Shown here in pieces: positions 41,704-55,332 of a DNA stretch of 64,000 nt. The notes under the pieces were generated by a model. The model made no database searches and was not told where the DNA came from. It was given only the letters and a program-made list of their open reading frames with translations. How positions within the stretch are numbered: position 1 is the stretch's first letter; each line of letters begins with the position of its first letter. The stretch lies in NCBI GenBank assembly GCA_025642065.1, contig JAODUP010000273.1, positions 191,001-255,000 on the forward strand, read 5' to 3'. The DNA comes from Paralvinella palmiformis (Eukaryota > Annelida > Polychaeta > Terebellida > Alvinellidae). Both the position numbers and the translations under genes were made by a program.

Positions 41704-44700
41704 TGAAGTTCTAGATTCGGTTTCAAACTTATATAACACATGATCATAGCAAATAACACTTACACCTGTTAGTCAGGTTTTGGTTAACTTCATTTTCTTG
41801 GTCAGAAATATTAAATTAGTTATCTTGAATAATGAGTTATTGGGAACTGTTTGAAAACAAAAGTGGGCTCTTCCTAGTCCCTAAATATAAACCATAGAAA
41901 TTCCGCTGGTTGAGTTGATCTTAACACCATCCAAAACTACGAGATAGACTTCCAGGTTCTGTTGTGTTATTTATGTCATTATAATATTTAATACGATAAT
42001 CTTCCTCGTCAGTCACGTGTCCCTGGGGCTAAACAGAACACTAACCTACTCACTAACATATTGACGCACTCACTCACCCACCCACTAATAGTACAAACCT
42101 TATGCTATTTGATGATCTGTTAACAACAGAAGCAACAACGCAGCGTGTTCTAAAATGATTATCAGCTTTCTGACATCTGTTTTTCCCTTCGTTCGGCGGA
42201 GACAACTGGCAGCACAATACATAGTTAAATACATACATACATATACTAAAGTGTGTGATATGAATGTTGTCAGCCGAGTCCAATCTACGTGAAAAATATC
42301 ATTTGCCAGAACCTGCCCTAACACGCTGACTGGATTGCCAGATAAAATTTATTGCCCTAACTGTAATAAATTTTCAGTCGAAGATTAGATTAGAGACCCA
42401 TACAGTGAATGACACTAAAACATCAATCATGGGGATCCTTTTTGGACGTCAAGGCGCCGAAAGGACAGTAAGTAGCTATTACGCATTGTGTGACAAACTC
42501 CACTGAAGCACCGCCGGGACCATATTTTGTTTAATAATCGCCTTGTTTATCTGGTCATATTACAAATTAAACCTATTTATTGTGCTGTTGTGTTTGAAGT
42601 AGATGTTCGAACGAGCTGCCTGGCTGCACGCTTCTGTTATAGGTTAGTTCCCAGATAACAACAGAACCCACATAGTTCTGTTGACTCGTCCGTGCTTCAA
42701 ACGGAGGAAAACATCCTATTTTATTTATAGATGCCTCAAACTGAGCTTATCGGGGACAAGTAACAGACTATCATTAATATTTTCAAGAGGAAAAACCCGA
42801 ATATATTCCGGGTCCAAAACGACGTACACCGTTTAGGAGCCAATCGTCGAATTGTTGTCGTATTCTCCATTTGTTGACATACAGCCGTGCGACGTGTACA
42901 CTTAACGACAGGTAAAAAAACTGACAACAAACCCGAGAACAAAACTCGCAGTCTTTAAAATGCGCATCAATTAGCTAATCGAATGAAAATCATAAAACAA
43001 CTTCATTGCATCTAATAGTTGGTTTGTTCCGGAACTAACTACGTCACAACACCTGTGTGAGGTTCCCGTGTTCCTTAAGTTCGGATCTCTGTAATGGCTG
43101 AGGCGTCACGATCTTGTTAGTCAGAGAGAGAAAATGTAATTAAAGAATGTGTTATTATTTTATATTTTTAAATACAACAACAACAACAAAAACCAGGTAA
43201 TGCTTTATTTAGTTTAGATTACTGCGACTTTTCCTTTGAGATTAACCCTTCGAACATGTCTCAGGTTTTACAAGTTCGGACAAATTAAAGCAAAACGATT
43301 ACTCGCAAACATTATTGTGAATTTTTAGGAAGTCGTTCTTCAAGTATTCAATCCTCGTCTCGGTATTTTTCTATGTATTGATTGCTGTCATTACATCAAA
43401 TGCCATTTGACAGGCTAACTACTCTATCGTAATGACTACTCTGATAGTCATGTTGACAATCATGTCTCCCCTAGGCCCGAAGGTCTGTGCCCAACTGCGC
43501 TACCAGCTTCACCACAGAGATGCTAATCTTGTTACGAGGAAAGCTCGCTCATTTGCGACATAATACTTCAAAGTCGTTGATTTAGAGTGATTTATTTTAT
43601 CTCTTTCGAAGTCATATTTTGTTTATACATTATGTTCCGATCGCCAGAATAAAAACGCCTTATAATAATCACGAACGTGATTGCAGATAGGAAGGCTGAC
43701 TCATAAATATATATAACCATAACTGTGTCCTGGCCAGTAACATTTAAAGAGCTGGCGATACTAACCGGATCTCAACAAATCCAGGGATCTGGCTATTTGA
43801 CCTGGTTAGTCGTACCTAAAGACTGAACCTCTGTGGAATGGGCTCTTCCAGATTAGGAATTGGATGTCCATATTGTCAGAGACGTCCTGCCATCACTATG
43901 ATTTACACTGTCATACGAGGAACAAAACCAGAAATATACACGAATTGATAGACGGCCACGAAACGAATTGACTTTGGCTTGAAAATAGATTCATATTTAT
44001 ATTCTTCTAGTTATAGAGAACAACAATGCGTTGTCAATGACCAGTTAATAACCTTGTCGGGTGGCAATAATAGGGGTTCAGGGTTCGGATCTTCGTGTTA
44101 CCTGTGTTTTTCAGATGTTTCGGTGATGGTCCGTCCTAGGTCACGTGTTCCATGGGTGGCTTAAGCCGAGACCAAACAAAATATTCCCTGAAACATATGG
44201 GAATGATTATTAAAAGACTGACAACAATTTCTGCTATTCTAACTATTGTAGTTCTTAAATGTTATTTATGACAAGCAGATTAGAGCTAATCTTGAATGTC
44301 ATAGTACAAACTGGACATAACTGGACCTAAGAAAGATAATTCTATTCCCACATTCAACCAAGGTGAATTTGATATGCAACTAAAACAGACCAACCGCGCG
44401 AACTGTGTCCAATGCCACTGCTCGAGATGCGATGCAGTGTTTCTATTCCTGAGTCAGGAGTACTTATAATGCTTTAAGAGCGTACTGTGCCTGCTACAGT
44501 CATTTAAATGCTGGATAACCAAACCAAACACTTAAACGGCGTGCCTCCAAAGACGCAAATAGTACATGGATTATACAGCTCTAGATCAACTTTTCTCAGA
44601 ACGCGTTGACCTGGAAACATACAGTCTCCACGCACAGAAAACGGAACTTTCTGAACCGCAGCATAATATGCCTTGTGATATTTGCTGGAGGGTCAAATAC

Positions 44701-44829
44701 CTCATAAGCATACAAATCCAATAAATTCTATGACCTACTCGTCACTAACCCTTTATATCAAATATTACAAAATTGGTAAAAAGAAAACACGAACCTCAAT
44801 CTCTGGCACGGGCAATGTGTGTTTTAATA
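41704..44829. other. No gene seen
   Basis: Short ORFs only, none with domain-like content or coherent splice sites. Possible old SINE text near 44060-44170 (GGTTCGGATCTTCG ... GCCGAGACCAAAC). Confidence 0.45.
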
Positions 44830-45022
44830 CGCGCCTCCGTGGTCTAGCATTGACATATTGGACCACAGTGCACTGCCACTCATGTTCGAATCTCAACATC
44901 GGCATATCTGAAGGTTTTTTTTTCATCTTTGACTTCGCTTCATTACCCTTGGAGGTCGCTCGGCCCATTTAGCCTACAACGTGAACAAAAGTTGCCGTAA
45001 AACATAAATCATCATCATCATC
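44830..45022 (+). repeat. Full-length tRNA-derived SINE
   Basis: It starts GCGCCTCCGTGGTCTAGCAT, has the B box TGTTCGAATCTC and the family body, and ends AAAACATAAATCATCATCAT. Confidence 0.85.
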
Positions 45023-45056
45023 TTTAATACAACAATATCTGTTCCGCCAGAGAATA

Positions 45057-45069
45057 TATATGTGTGTGT

Positions 45070-45102
<33 letters not shown>

Positions 45103-45110
45103 TGTGTGTA
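45057..45110. repeat. (TG)n(CG)n(TG)n microsatellite
   Basis: TG and CGCG runs; the CG core may favour Z-DNA. Confidence 0.85.
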
Positions 45111-46395
45111 CGGTAATGTACATCTGACAAAGTTTCCATACACCGAAACGTAGCTAATACGCATCTGACAGCATAATGGTGCAGTGAAACAGCAGCTATT
45201 TTAACAGATTTATCGCCCATTCAGCCGAAATTCCTTATTAAATATACAAATATCGCCAACACACATCCAACAGTCTCACCACACTCAGAGACTGTTATTG
45301 GCGTTATCGTGCAATGTTACATTAACAACACATATATGTAACAGCTTCGTCATATGTCACAACATCACTAATGCATATCTGGTGCCCTTCGCATACGTGA
45401 CGGGTCGATGGTCCAGAAAACCGCTGGATTCTGATCGCCTCTCTCTCTACCTGTCGGACTTCTTTGTTGAAAGAAACCCAAACTAAATATCAATTTAAAA
45501 AAACATCCAGGTCGTCTTTCATATGTCTTCGAATCAGGCCGTTTCAACTTGATTCACGCAGTTTAGATTTGCTGGTCAACAAGATCGAACTAGTTCAATA
45601 TTAGAAATCCTAACGGAGATTTTAAAAAGAAGCTTTTATCTTCACTCGATTCGTGGTACATCGGAAAGTGGCTTAAGCAATCAATTTTCATCACGTGACC
45701 AGTATCCATCAATTGGTTACGAAATGTATTCGTTTCTCGAAGTGTTTGTACAATTGAGGAGTGGTCGTGACTTAAGAAGAACCATAAGAGTTTGAGATGT
45801 ATTAGTATATCTGAAGAAGTGTACCTAACCTAAATTGAATTTTTGAAAAGAGCTAAGTTAGTTTGCCATTATGTGAAGAATGGAGAATCACAAATTATAT
45901 TGTCTAGTTAACAATGTTCTTGTGGACAAAATGTTAATTAACTTCTTTGTCTAAATTCTTTCTGGCACGAGTTTACATTTCCCGGTAGTTGGCATTTAAA
46001 GAAACGCTAAAATACGCCAGAAAACAGTTGCCCAAGCGTACAGAGGTCGTACCAATCCTTCTGCTCTGTGAATGATACCAAAACACGACCAACGCTGTAA
46101 GCTCTGCACTATCACCGATACACCTGTTTATGCCCCCCACCGATACCGTTTCCTAGAGACGAGAAGTGCATCTCATTCATATACTGACCGTATAAATTGT
46201 TCGGAACAATATATATTGATACCATTTCTTGACCTGGTGTACTTTATCCAATGTTACTGACAACTACAGCCACGAGTGTGTTTACTTCCACCACCATTTT
46301 GATTCAAGTGTGTATCCAGGAATTAGAGTTTAAATTGCGCACACAAAATATAAGGCGTCAAATATTTTAATAATTTTAAACAGATGCAAAACCAG

Positions 46396-46555
46396 GGTCG
46401 CTTCCATGACCTAATTGGTAGCGCGGGTGGTCACAGACCGGTAGAGTTCGGGTTCAAAACCTCGTCCAAGCTCTGTCGGAAAGATGTTTCATCAATCACT
46501 TCACCTCGGTAGATCTGGAGGTTGTCCGGCCTAGTTAGTTTATCATTTAGCAACA
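46396..46555 (+). repeat. Diverged tRNA-derived SINE
   Basis: It starts GGTCGCTTCCATGACCTAAT and contains GTTCGGGTTCAAAACCTCG (B-box-like) and GATGTTTCATCAATCACTTC. It is an older family member. Confidence 0.6.
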
Positions 46556-46640
46556 GTTACACTTATCAAGTCGAAACAGACCGTATAAAAACGGCTGAAC
46601 CGCTTCAGTTGGCGGAAACCGGATTCTAAAACCACAAACA

Positions 46641-46715
46641 TGGCGCTCCAACAACGCAATGGATAGCGTCGTGCGGTCCAAATCTTCAGGCTATGGCTTC
46701 GAATCTGGCTTATAC
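46641..46715 (+). repeat. tRNA-like head of another SINE family
   Basis: CAACGCAATGGATAGCGTCG (A-box-like) and GGCTTCGAATCTGGCTT (B-box-like) lie about 45 bases apart. The body differs from the main family. A real tRNA is unlikely, because no cloverleaf closes. Confidence 0.45.
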
Positions 46716-47060
46716 CTGTGTTTGTGGGATTTGCTTCCTTATTGAGTTGCCACTGGTCAATATGTAACAGGTGTTTGGGTGATTATATCGCTTATTTTGA
46801 CACATTTCGGCATTAATTAGATGTGTGTAGCACATGTTTGTCATATTATTATTATTATTATACAGCCGTATATCCGGTATGATGTTTATGTGTCCATTTG
46901 AAGTGTGATATTTAGTTGTTTGTTTTTTGTTTGTCAACTCTCAGAAGACACTCCCATCATATCCGGTTATTGGCGGCAAGGATATAGCTAGATGCGGCCT
47001 AACATTTGGAATACACAAAGGAAAACACGTCGTAATGATGCAGTCACAATTAAATAATTA

Positions 47061-47136
47061 CACACACACACACACACACAGAGAGAGAGAAAGAGAGAGA
47101 GATAGAGATGGGAGAGAGAGAGAGAGAGAGAGAGAG
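47061..47136. repeat. (CA)n(GA)n microsatellite
   Basis: A CA run passes into GAGA runs. Confidence 0.88.
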
Positions 47137-48036
47137 ACGTCGATTGTGTCAAAGGCGTCACCGTTTATGGCTCATTAACACGGGAAGAGGGAACATTTCG
47201 TACAGAGGCCTACCATCAACCTATATTAATCGCGGAACACGTTAACCGAACTCAATCCCAAAATGCGCCGATTAGAACACCTGGCTGCAAATATTCGGGT
47301 CAGGATTCGAATAGAATCGAATACGGTTAGCTGAGTACGTGGCGGGGTTTTATCGGCAGCCATTCTTCGGCTATACGCTCCGGATGTGACCCCAGATCCG
47401 TCGCTGAGCAAGTCATTTACTTTCTGCCTCGAAACAAACTGACCCAAACTGGATGACTCGGAATTTCAAGGCCGAGTCACTTTCTCTCCGAGCGTCTTCT
47501 CGCCCAGACAATGGCATAAACGGGCCACGAGCGGGGTATGCGCATATTTCCAAGCTCTCATCCTTGAACCAGACCAGTCACTCAAATGTCCCTTTGTTTG
47601 TACAAGTCCATTGCCAATATTTATCGTCGTCTGTACAATGGGCATGGCAAAAAGTAACTGGACTCCCGTTTTGCAGTTTTTCCGCCTTTCTGTTTGTTCG
47701 ACCACACCGCAGCTTACGTCGTCCACATTATGTGCGAATCGTACTGTGGGAATGAAGTGGTGAAATCCAGGTTAGCACAGTCCGTGCGTGTGTCCATCGA
47801 ACAGGATCATTCGGTTGGCAGCAAACATCAGATATGTTTATTATGACCGCCTGTCGTCAATGCCTTTAGTAAGAGTAAGTGTAAGAAATGTTTATTTATA
47901 GCCGATAAAAAGTAAACAGTTAATATTAGGGACAAACATTGTTCAAGCGAGATAATTATGTGCTGAATAAAAGAAGTGCGATGTCCATAACATACCGAGG
48001 TGAAAATATATACGAATCACATAATAATATACAATT

Positions 48037-48091
48037 TTGCCTACCGTGTGCACAGAAGTGGCCTTAAAACATCAATCATCACCACCGCCAC
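48037..48091 (+). repeat. SINE 3' fragment
   Basis: It reads TTTGCCTACCGTGTGCACAG, then TGGCCTTAAAACATCAATCA. Confidence 0.7.
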
Positions 48092-48180
48092 TTAATTTTT
48101 ATGCCGAGACAGTAAGTTTACTTATATACTATTTTGAAATTTTGCTTTATATATTTTAATTTTAGAACTCGCGTTGTTGA

Positions 48181-48272
48181 TTTTTACGGCCATTTTTATG
48201 TAGACGGTGGGCTGAATGGGGCCAGCGGTTGCCAAAGGTTATGAGGCGAAGTAACAGATGAAACATCCTCCA
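48181..48272 (-). repeat. SINE body, reverse strand
   Basis: The reverse complement carries GATGTTTCATCTGTTACTTC and the CATTCAGCCCACCGTC body. It is diverged. Confidence 0.55.
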
Positions 48273-48860
48273 AATTAACGTTGTTTTTAGATTTCTGTGA
48301 TGTTCAATGTATGGGCTTTAATTTTGATTTATGTCTCAGAAAATTAATAAATGAGTAACTTTAGACAGAGAAAAGTAGCAAAGAGAGACAAACAAACAGC
48401 CGGAAAAAACAGAAAGACAAAGAGACAGACAGACAGACAGACAGCGAGCACGCATGCCAAGAGATAAACGCTTCCGCGCATGCGCGCATGTTTCTATGCC
48501 TACGTACTTAATAACAAATCCAGGGTAATACATCCAAGCGAATGTCTGTTTTAGAACATGTCCAACGATCTGAAATGATGATCCATAATCGCACAGGCAG
48601 AGAAAAATCAATAAATAAGTTGACAGACAGGGGGCGCCACTTACAAGGTACTATCTTACAGCGGGCCATTTTGTTCGCAAACTGACTGTTGCTTCGACAG
48701 CTAGCCAACGCCGTACGTAATACAAACGTCAATCACTGGCCCCATCAACCAATCGCAAGTCATCGAAGCAGTAAGTATGCCGACGCTTGGATGCTTAATA
48801 TATCGATAAGCCGGCCCGCCCCTCCCAACATATGTACGTTAATAATCACGCACCCACACC

Positions 48861-49130
48861 ATGTATATAATATATATATATAGTGAAGCAAAGCACTGGA
48901 TCTAGTTGTTGTCTGCTAATCCGCCAGTTTACTGGCTCGTGAGCAGACTTAACACATGCTAGAATTGTTCGAAAACAGTTCGACCACGAATGTGACGTAC
49001 TCGTTCGACTGAGCAGCGCCTCTGTCGTTGAGGGACCTCAATTCGTTGGTAAGTGATTTCCGGTCAATTCGTTGTCGCTGAATTAGAAGCGTTCGAACGA
49101 AGACAAATCTGTGGCGTCTTGAACGCCGAA
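48861..49130 (+). promoter_or_regulatory. Putative promoter and 5' leader of the glycine-rich protein gene
   Basis: A TATATAATATATATATATAG tract starting near 48862 could serve as a TATA element or be only a microsatellite. A 19-codon uORF (ATG 48956 to TGA 49012) and a GTAAGT site at 49049 sit between it and the chosen start. Inference only. Confidence 0.3.
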
Positions 49131-49497
49131 ATGGCCCGATTAAAGGGAAGACGTTTACCCGACGTCGGATGCTGGCTCGAATTCGTCGTCTTAGCGGCGT
49201 TAGTAACCGGCGTGACGTCAGAGATCGCCGAATGTGACACATCAGAGACCGACCTGTCCGTTAGTGCTGGCGAAGAATGCCGACTGCTGGCCGGAACCAA
49301 CTACGTGTACGGTACGGTGACCGTATCCGGAACTATACACATCATCGTTGACGTGGCCAGCGGAAGCTATCCTTCGCTGGACGTCCGGGATGAGCTAATG
49401 GTGACGTCGACCGGCGTGATTACGTCACTCGGCGGCGGTTACGGCGCTGAACAAGGTCCTGGTGCCGGGGTGGTTCAGGGAAGCCGAGGTTCTGGCG
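49131..49497 (+). CDS. Glycine-rich protein exon 1: signal peptide and first repeat start
   Basis: The start is chosen at MARLKGRRLP because it places a basic n-region before the hydrophobic core; the sequence then runs TGVTSEIAECD. The exon contains GTVTVSGTIHI and STGVITSLGGGYGAEQGPG, the opening motif of the repeat unit. The donor is GGCG|GTGAGT, phase 1. A GTAAGT donor-like site at 49049 leaves room for an alternative 5' UTR exon. Confidence 0.85.
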
Positions 49498-49700
49498 GTG
49501 AGTACGTCATAGAGTCGTGTAAACGATTACCTGTTTGTGCCTCAGTATTGCAACACGTGAATTTATTAATATCGTTTGTCAACCCCCACGTGTTTTGTAT
49601 GTCCTGATAATTTGAGCGCAATTAAATGCAATTAAAGTTCGTGTTTCCAAAGTAGGACACACGCACGCACACACACACACGCGCGCACACGCACGCACAT

Positions 49701-49748
<48 letters not shown>

Positions 49749-49977
49749 GAAACGTTATATTTAACTTACCTGTAAATTATATCATTCGATAAGCGTCGAT
49801 CCGACAGAGTAATTAATCCATTTTAGTTTGAACTTCTTCTTTTTCATTACATAATATAATTAATTAATTAATTAATCTCCGAATGTTTTACTCTCAGTCT
49901 GCGTGCAAATAATAGGCTCCGCTTAGACGTAAGTAGTGAAGAAAACAACACGATTAAGTGACGCTTTATTGGGATTA

Positions 49978-50035
<58 letters not shown>

Positions 50036-50545
50036 GGGGGGGGCAGACGATATTGGTATGTCTGATTAGTTCATTACTATTACGGTAAGTATCCTGGTTC
50101 GTCGAACCGGAATTCTGGTCGTGCGGCCACTAAACGCGGACTGGACTGGACGCTCGACGTCGACGTGAAGCGTTTCGCTTAAGCTGCGAACAAACAGCAG
50201 CGCGGATTAAAGGAAACACCGCAGTTCGACCCGATTATGGGCCGAATTGTATTAGTCGTCTAATAGTATCGTAGGATGGTGTATCTAAATCGTCCCTTGG
50301 TCGGTGGATGCCCCGAATCCAGCTATACATTCAACGCTCGCGATAATAAAATCTTTAACACTCACACTGGCATAAAAAAACACATCGACCAAACGGTATT
50401 TTTCTCAAATTTTATCCGCTTATAAACGGATGAATTTAGTTTCCAGTCTGTGTATTATAGTAGCCAGCCACGTTACGTCACAACGACGCGTTTGGCTTTA
50501 CTCTGAATCAGTTTAAAACGGCAAAGTCGTTCAAAAACAACAAAC

Positions 50546-50576
<31 letters not shown>

Positions 50577-52742
50577 AACACACATAGAGATCCGTTGCGT
50601 TGTTCTGTGACATAAATCGATCAACCTGATAATTGCAGACTCGTTCACAACTGCGTTATAACTGCAACATTGTAGTTACGTGGAATGTGACGTGGTTTTT
50701 TAATGGCCTACGCTCAGTATATTTGGTATTAACTTCTTATTGTAAGTTAGTTAGAGCCGAAACTTTCGGTTAACTAAGCTACTAACTACTCGCTTATCCA
50801 ATCGTGTTTTCACTTGTGGATGCTTACCCAGATCGCGGCATGTTGCGCAAAATCGTGTTGATATAAAAGGTGTGTGTGCGCGCGCACGCGCGTGCGATCG
50901 ATCTTAAATTGTAAACAACGAATGGGATTTGGCCAAATGTGACTAATTTCAGCGTGTCGTGTCCGATCAAATATTCGTCTAAGCCCCTGCCGAAATAAGT
51001 CAGCAGAAAATTAAGAAAACGTTCACTCTATGTGTCAACTTTCGTTGGAGTAAAAAACATCAAACATGACGCATTTGGGAAATTCAGCAACTCCGTCAAA
51101 ACGTGTTGGCCACTTATTAGGGCACGTAGGTCAAATAGATCGTTTATATATACAGCGTATTGTCAGTGTTGCAATGATAGATCATCGAGACTGAAATCAA
51201 ACAAAAACAGTTAAAGGTATTTCTTCAGAAGAACGAGGCATTCCAGCTCCCTTTGTTCGCCTTTGGTAAGTGGACATAAATCACCGGCCGACTGGTTTTA
51301 GTCAAAGCTTACAGCTTCCGCGTTCGTCAGATCGAGGTTAAACTGTATGACTAAAGCCTTCAAAGAAATACCATAAAGGCCTGCAAGGCCTGCCAAAGTC
51401 AACAAAAAAGCCGGTAATTCCTAGTCGATAAACTAGACCTATGTACCTGTTTTTACTTACTTATCTAACATTCGCGATCATGTGACAATTACATTAAATT
51501 TAGTCGTTTTTTTTTTGGGGGGGGGAATATTAAATTAATCCAGGTCAAAAGCACCTCATTCAAAACCCCTGCGGTGAATAGCTTTGGAAAAATCGTTAAA
51601 TAATAAAATGTGGGATACTGAAAGAAGATTCAGAGTCTGGGAATTGTACATCTGTAGCGGGAGAACGATGACGTAAAACATTTCTGTTAAATGTTGGATG
51701 CTTTGGCATTTTTGCCAAAAGGTGATGTCGTTTTCCGAATCCATGCAGTACATGAGGGAAAATACACCAGATGAACCACTAATCTACTACTTCGATAACA
51801 TATCTCTGGTCAACAAGCATGAATAAACTCCAATACTTTTATTTTTTGTATCAATTATTTGAATATTTATTTGTTATTTCTTATAACATAACAGTAATAA
51901 GAAACTCGGGTTTATTTTCTAAATGTGGGGTTTTGGCCGGAAGGGGATTTGACTGGAGGGGTTTAAAATGAGGAATGCTTTTCACTGGGGTGGGGGGGGG
52001 GGGTTTAGACGGAGGAAGGTTTAGACTGGAGGGGCTTTAGACTGAGGAGAGTTTTCACTGGAGGGGTTTAGACTGAGGAGGGTTTTTTGACCGGTTACCT
52101 ACCGCATTATATCCCTTCTCCGAGTTCGTACAGTTCGCTAGGTCAGAGTTGGAATCAGACTAAAATCTGTGTTTGTTCGATGTTTCCCGAAATGCCCGAA
52201 GTATGAGTTGCGCCGAAACTAAACAAACTACTTACTCACCTTCCATCCAGAGAAATGTTCAAATTCAAAAGACAGTGATCCTTTGACCATGAACACCTTG
52301 AGAACATCGGCCAGACAGCTGCAAACGTATGATAAATGATACAGTGACGTATGCATCTAGTTGATACGTCAACAAAACTCGCCAGACCATCTGTCATACG
52401 GATCAGCTGAACATTGGCACGTGTCACATATCAAACAGGTTGATCCAGGGGTCTTCGACGGCCCAACGTTACTACCAACTTGGAATCCAATGCCGTTTTG
52501 ATTGACTTAACAGTCGTCAAAACTCCGCACCTACGCTGGTTCGCGTATAGTAGTTTGTGCATGTAGCAACGGATATTTACAAATATCAACGAGGCGTAAA
52601 GTACACACACTTAAGAGTCGGCTCGCCAAATATTTATAATAATGTTGACATATTAAACTTCAGCCCGATACAGGATACTCTTATTTCTAGTATATTGAAC
52701 GAATGGTGACGCTAATAGATCAACATTTATGGCCTAAATTTA

Positions 52743-52780
<38 letters not shown>

Positions 52781-54424
52781 ACCTAATTTCGTCGAGTAGT
52801 ACCTTCCGGATCAATAAGTCAACCGTATTCACTTAATTAAAACTATATTATTAAACTACAGACCACCTCGATAGTCTAGCTGATAGCGCGGCCGACCGAA
52901 GATCTCTAGGCATGAAGTTCAAAACCCCGATTTAGCTGTATCTGAACAGCATTTCATCTTTCGCTTCGCCTCGTTGCCTTTGGGGGGGACCATTTATTCT
53001 ACACGTGTGGCTCGCAAATTAGCAACATTTACATTTTTAGACTATAGCATAAAGTTAGCAAATACTCGGCAATTAAACCAGCGGAGTTAATATTATGGAT
53101 GTGGTCCAGTGGTAGCGTGTTGGACCAGAGATCACTAGCGCCCGTGTTCGAATCTCGGCGTGGGCATATCTGACGGTTGTTTCATCTTTGACTTCGCTTC
53201 ATTACCTTTGGAGGTCGCTCGGCCCATTTAGCCTACCGTGTGCACAAAAGGGGTGGCCGTAAAACATCAATCATCGCGTACAAGGTAGGCTAAATGGGCC
53301 GAGCGACTTCCAAAGGTAATGAGGTGAAGTGAAGGATGAAACACCCTTCTGACATAGCCCGGTCGGGGGTTTTAACCCAAGTGCTATAGGTTCATGGATG
53401 AATAACATGAATGTTAAGTTGTGATATTTAGATGGAATGATGATTTAGTTGTTATAAGATGTTACGACTTCAAAGATTAATGTTTAAATAACACGATTCT
53501 GGAAAATAACTACAGAACCATCCATACTTATAAGAAAGGGGGCCTTAATGGTGTTTAGCTTCAAGTTTGACCCGATTATGTCTAAATGATGTTTCTTCTC
53601 TCACTTATTATTAACGAATTATTATTGTAGATCGTACGATCCATTTAGCTTAAGGTATGCATGAAGCTGGCCGTAAAAAAACAACATCTGTAATGTAAAT
53701 ATGCAACAATTATTCCTCCCTTCCCCCCCTTGCCCCCGCCCTACCCGGACGTCATCATCTCACACTTTCTGGTTCCTATAACTGAAGCTGATTTTTTATG
53801 TACTCATATAATTATGTAGCTATATATCACGTTACAGGAAGCCATGGCGGACGAGGCGGAACTTCCGCTGGGTTTTTCCTGTCGCCATCCGAAGCGACGG
53901 CTTACGGTAATACGACCTGGCCGCTGATCGCTGGTAGTGGTGGCGGCGTGACGTCATATGGCGGCTCAGGCGGCGGCATCATACATATAACGGCCGTTAC
54001 CAGCATCACGGTAGATGGCGTTATCAGCGCGGACGGAAGTGACGGAGAAGGTGATGGCGGCGGTGGTGCCGGAGGGAGCATCGCCGTGGAAACCGAATAC
54101 CTACTGGGATCGGGTCGTATCACGGCCCGCGGGGGTGACGCGGATCCCGATGGTCAGGCGGGCGGTGGTGGAGGGGGCCGGATCACCGTCAGGTACCGAG
54201 GATCCTTGTTCACTGGAGAGATCCTGGCTCATGGAGGACTTGGAGGTCAGTTTATGAGATTATGGTAAATCCGATGAAAACTCTTCAAATTTGGAACCAT
54301 TTATTTTCTTACTCAACCGATTGAGTTAATGAGTTGAAAAACGATATCTTAAGTGTTGCGACCTTTTGAGCAGAGAATAGTTCGTTGTTATTGGTGTTTG
54401 TTATTATTGTTGTTGTTGTTGTTG

Positions 54425-54514
<90 letters not shown>

Positions 54515-55254
54515 TAGCGCTGTAGGATCATGGAATTGCTATGGACAATCGGAGGCATTGACTTTTCGAGTTGAGCGGTGTAACGTCTCAGTTGTGCAAC
54601 AAAAGTCTACAAATCGAGATGAAAGAATTTTAGTATAACTGTTTGTTGTCGTGATAATTGTTGCCTGCGTACCTGGGTGCATGTGTGTGAAAATAATAAC
54701 GTACACATCGCGTATGATGTATCAGGTAACACGTACTTAATACTGTGATCTCCCGTTGAACTAAGATAGTACCAGAGAATCGGACGAACTTGTCAAAATG
54801 GTGTCACAGCCTAAGAAATGTCCACCGACAATAACACAAGATGCATCATTTCAGGTGGCTCTGATCTAATCTGTCCCGTGAAATCGATGAAGGCCAGTAA
54901 TTACGTCTACCCGCATTATCCCGCCAATGGTAACCTTGCCGAAGAGAAGCCGAGTTCATGGCGACCTTCATCCAATACTCAAGGTCAATATCTATCCCTG
55001 AAGTTATCCAGATCAACCTTTATCACCGCCATAGAGACGAAAGGCGACCCAACGACCGGATATTACGTCACTCAATTTAGGGTTCAATATTTGAAGGAAA
55101 GTTCGGAAGAGTTTCAGGATTATGTGGTAAGTGTCATCCATCGGATCGAATAGAAATATATGACGTGCATAGATTATGATAATTGTGTTCGTTTTCCATC
55201 GTACCTCACGTGTGTTTTACGCGAAGATGAGTGTGTATCATCACTAAGTTGTTG

Positions 55255-55332
<78 letters not shown>

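Larger units (their letters stand above)
45111..48036. other. No gene seen apart from repeats
   Basis: Holds the diverged SINE and SINE head at 46.4-46.7 kb and the CA/GA microsatellite at 47.06 kb. Open frames at 47453-47755 on both strands have no recognisable content. Confidence 0.45.
49498..53837 (+). other. Intron 1 of the glycine-rich protein gene (4.3 kb)
   Basis: It contains CA/TA microsatellites (49653-49741, 49979-50040, 50540-50585, 52742-52780), a G-rich minisatellite (51945-52088) and several SINEs (52861-53700). No exon was seen inside it. Confidence 0.6.

Noticed and set aside
42074..42942. Reverse ORFs of 68-74 codons
   Set aside because: No motif, low-complexity composition, no splice pairs.
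46641..46715. A genuine tRNA-Arg-like gene
   Set aside because: A- and B-box-like words exist, but acceptor and anticodon stems do not close; treated as a SINE head.
47453..47755. 100-codon + strand ORF and 86-codon reverse ORF overlapping it
   Set aside because: No recognisable content, no splice-consistent neighbours; the GC-richer local sequence makes chance ORFs likely.
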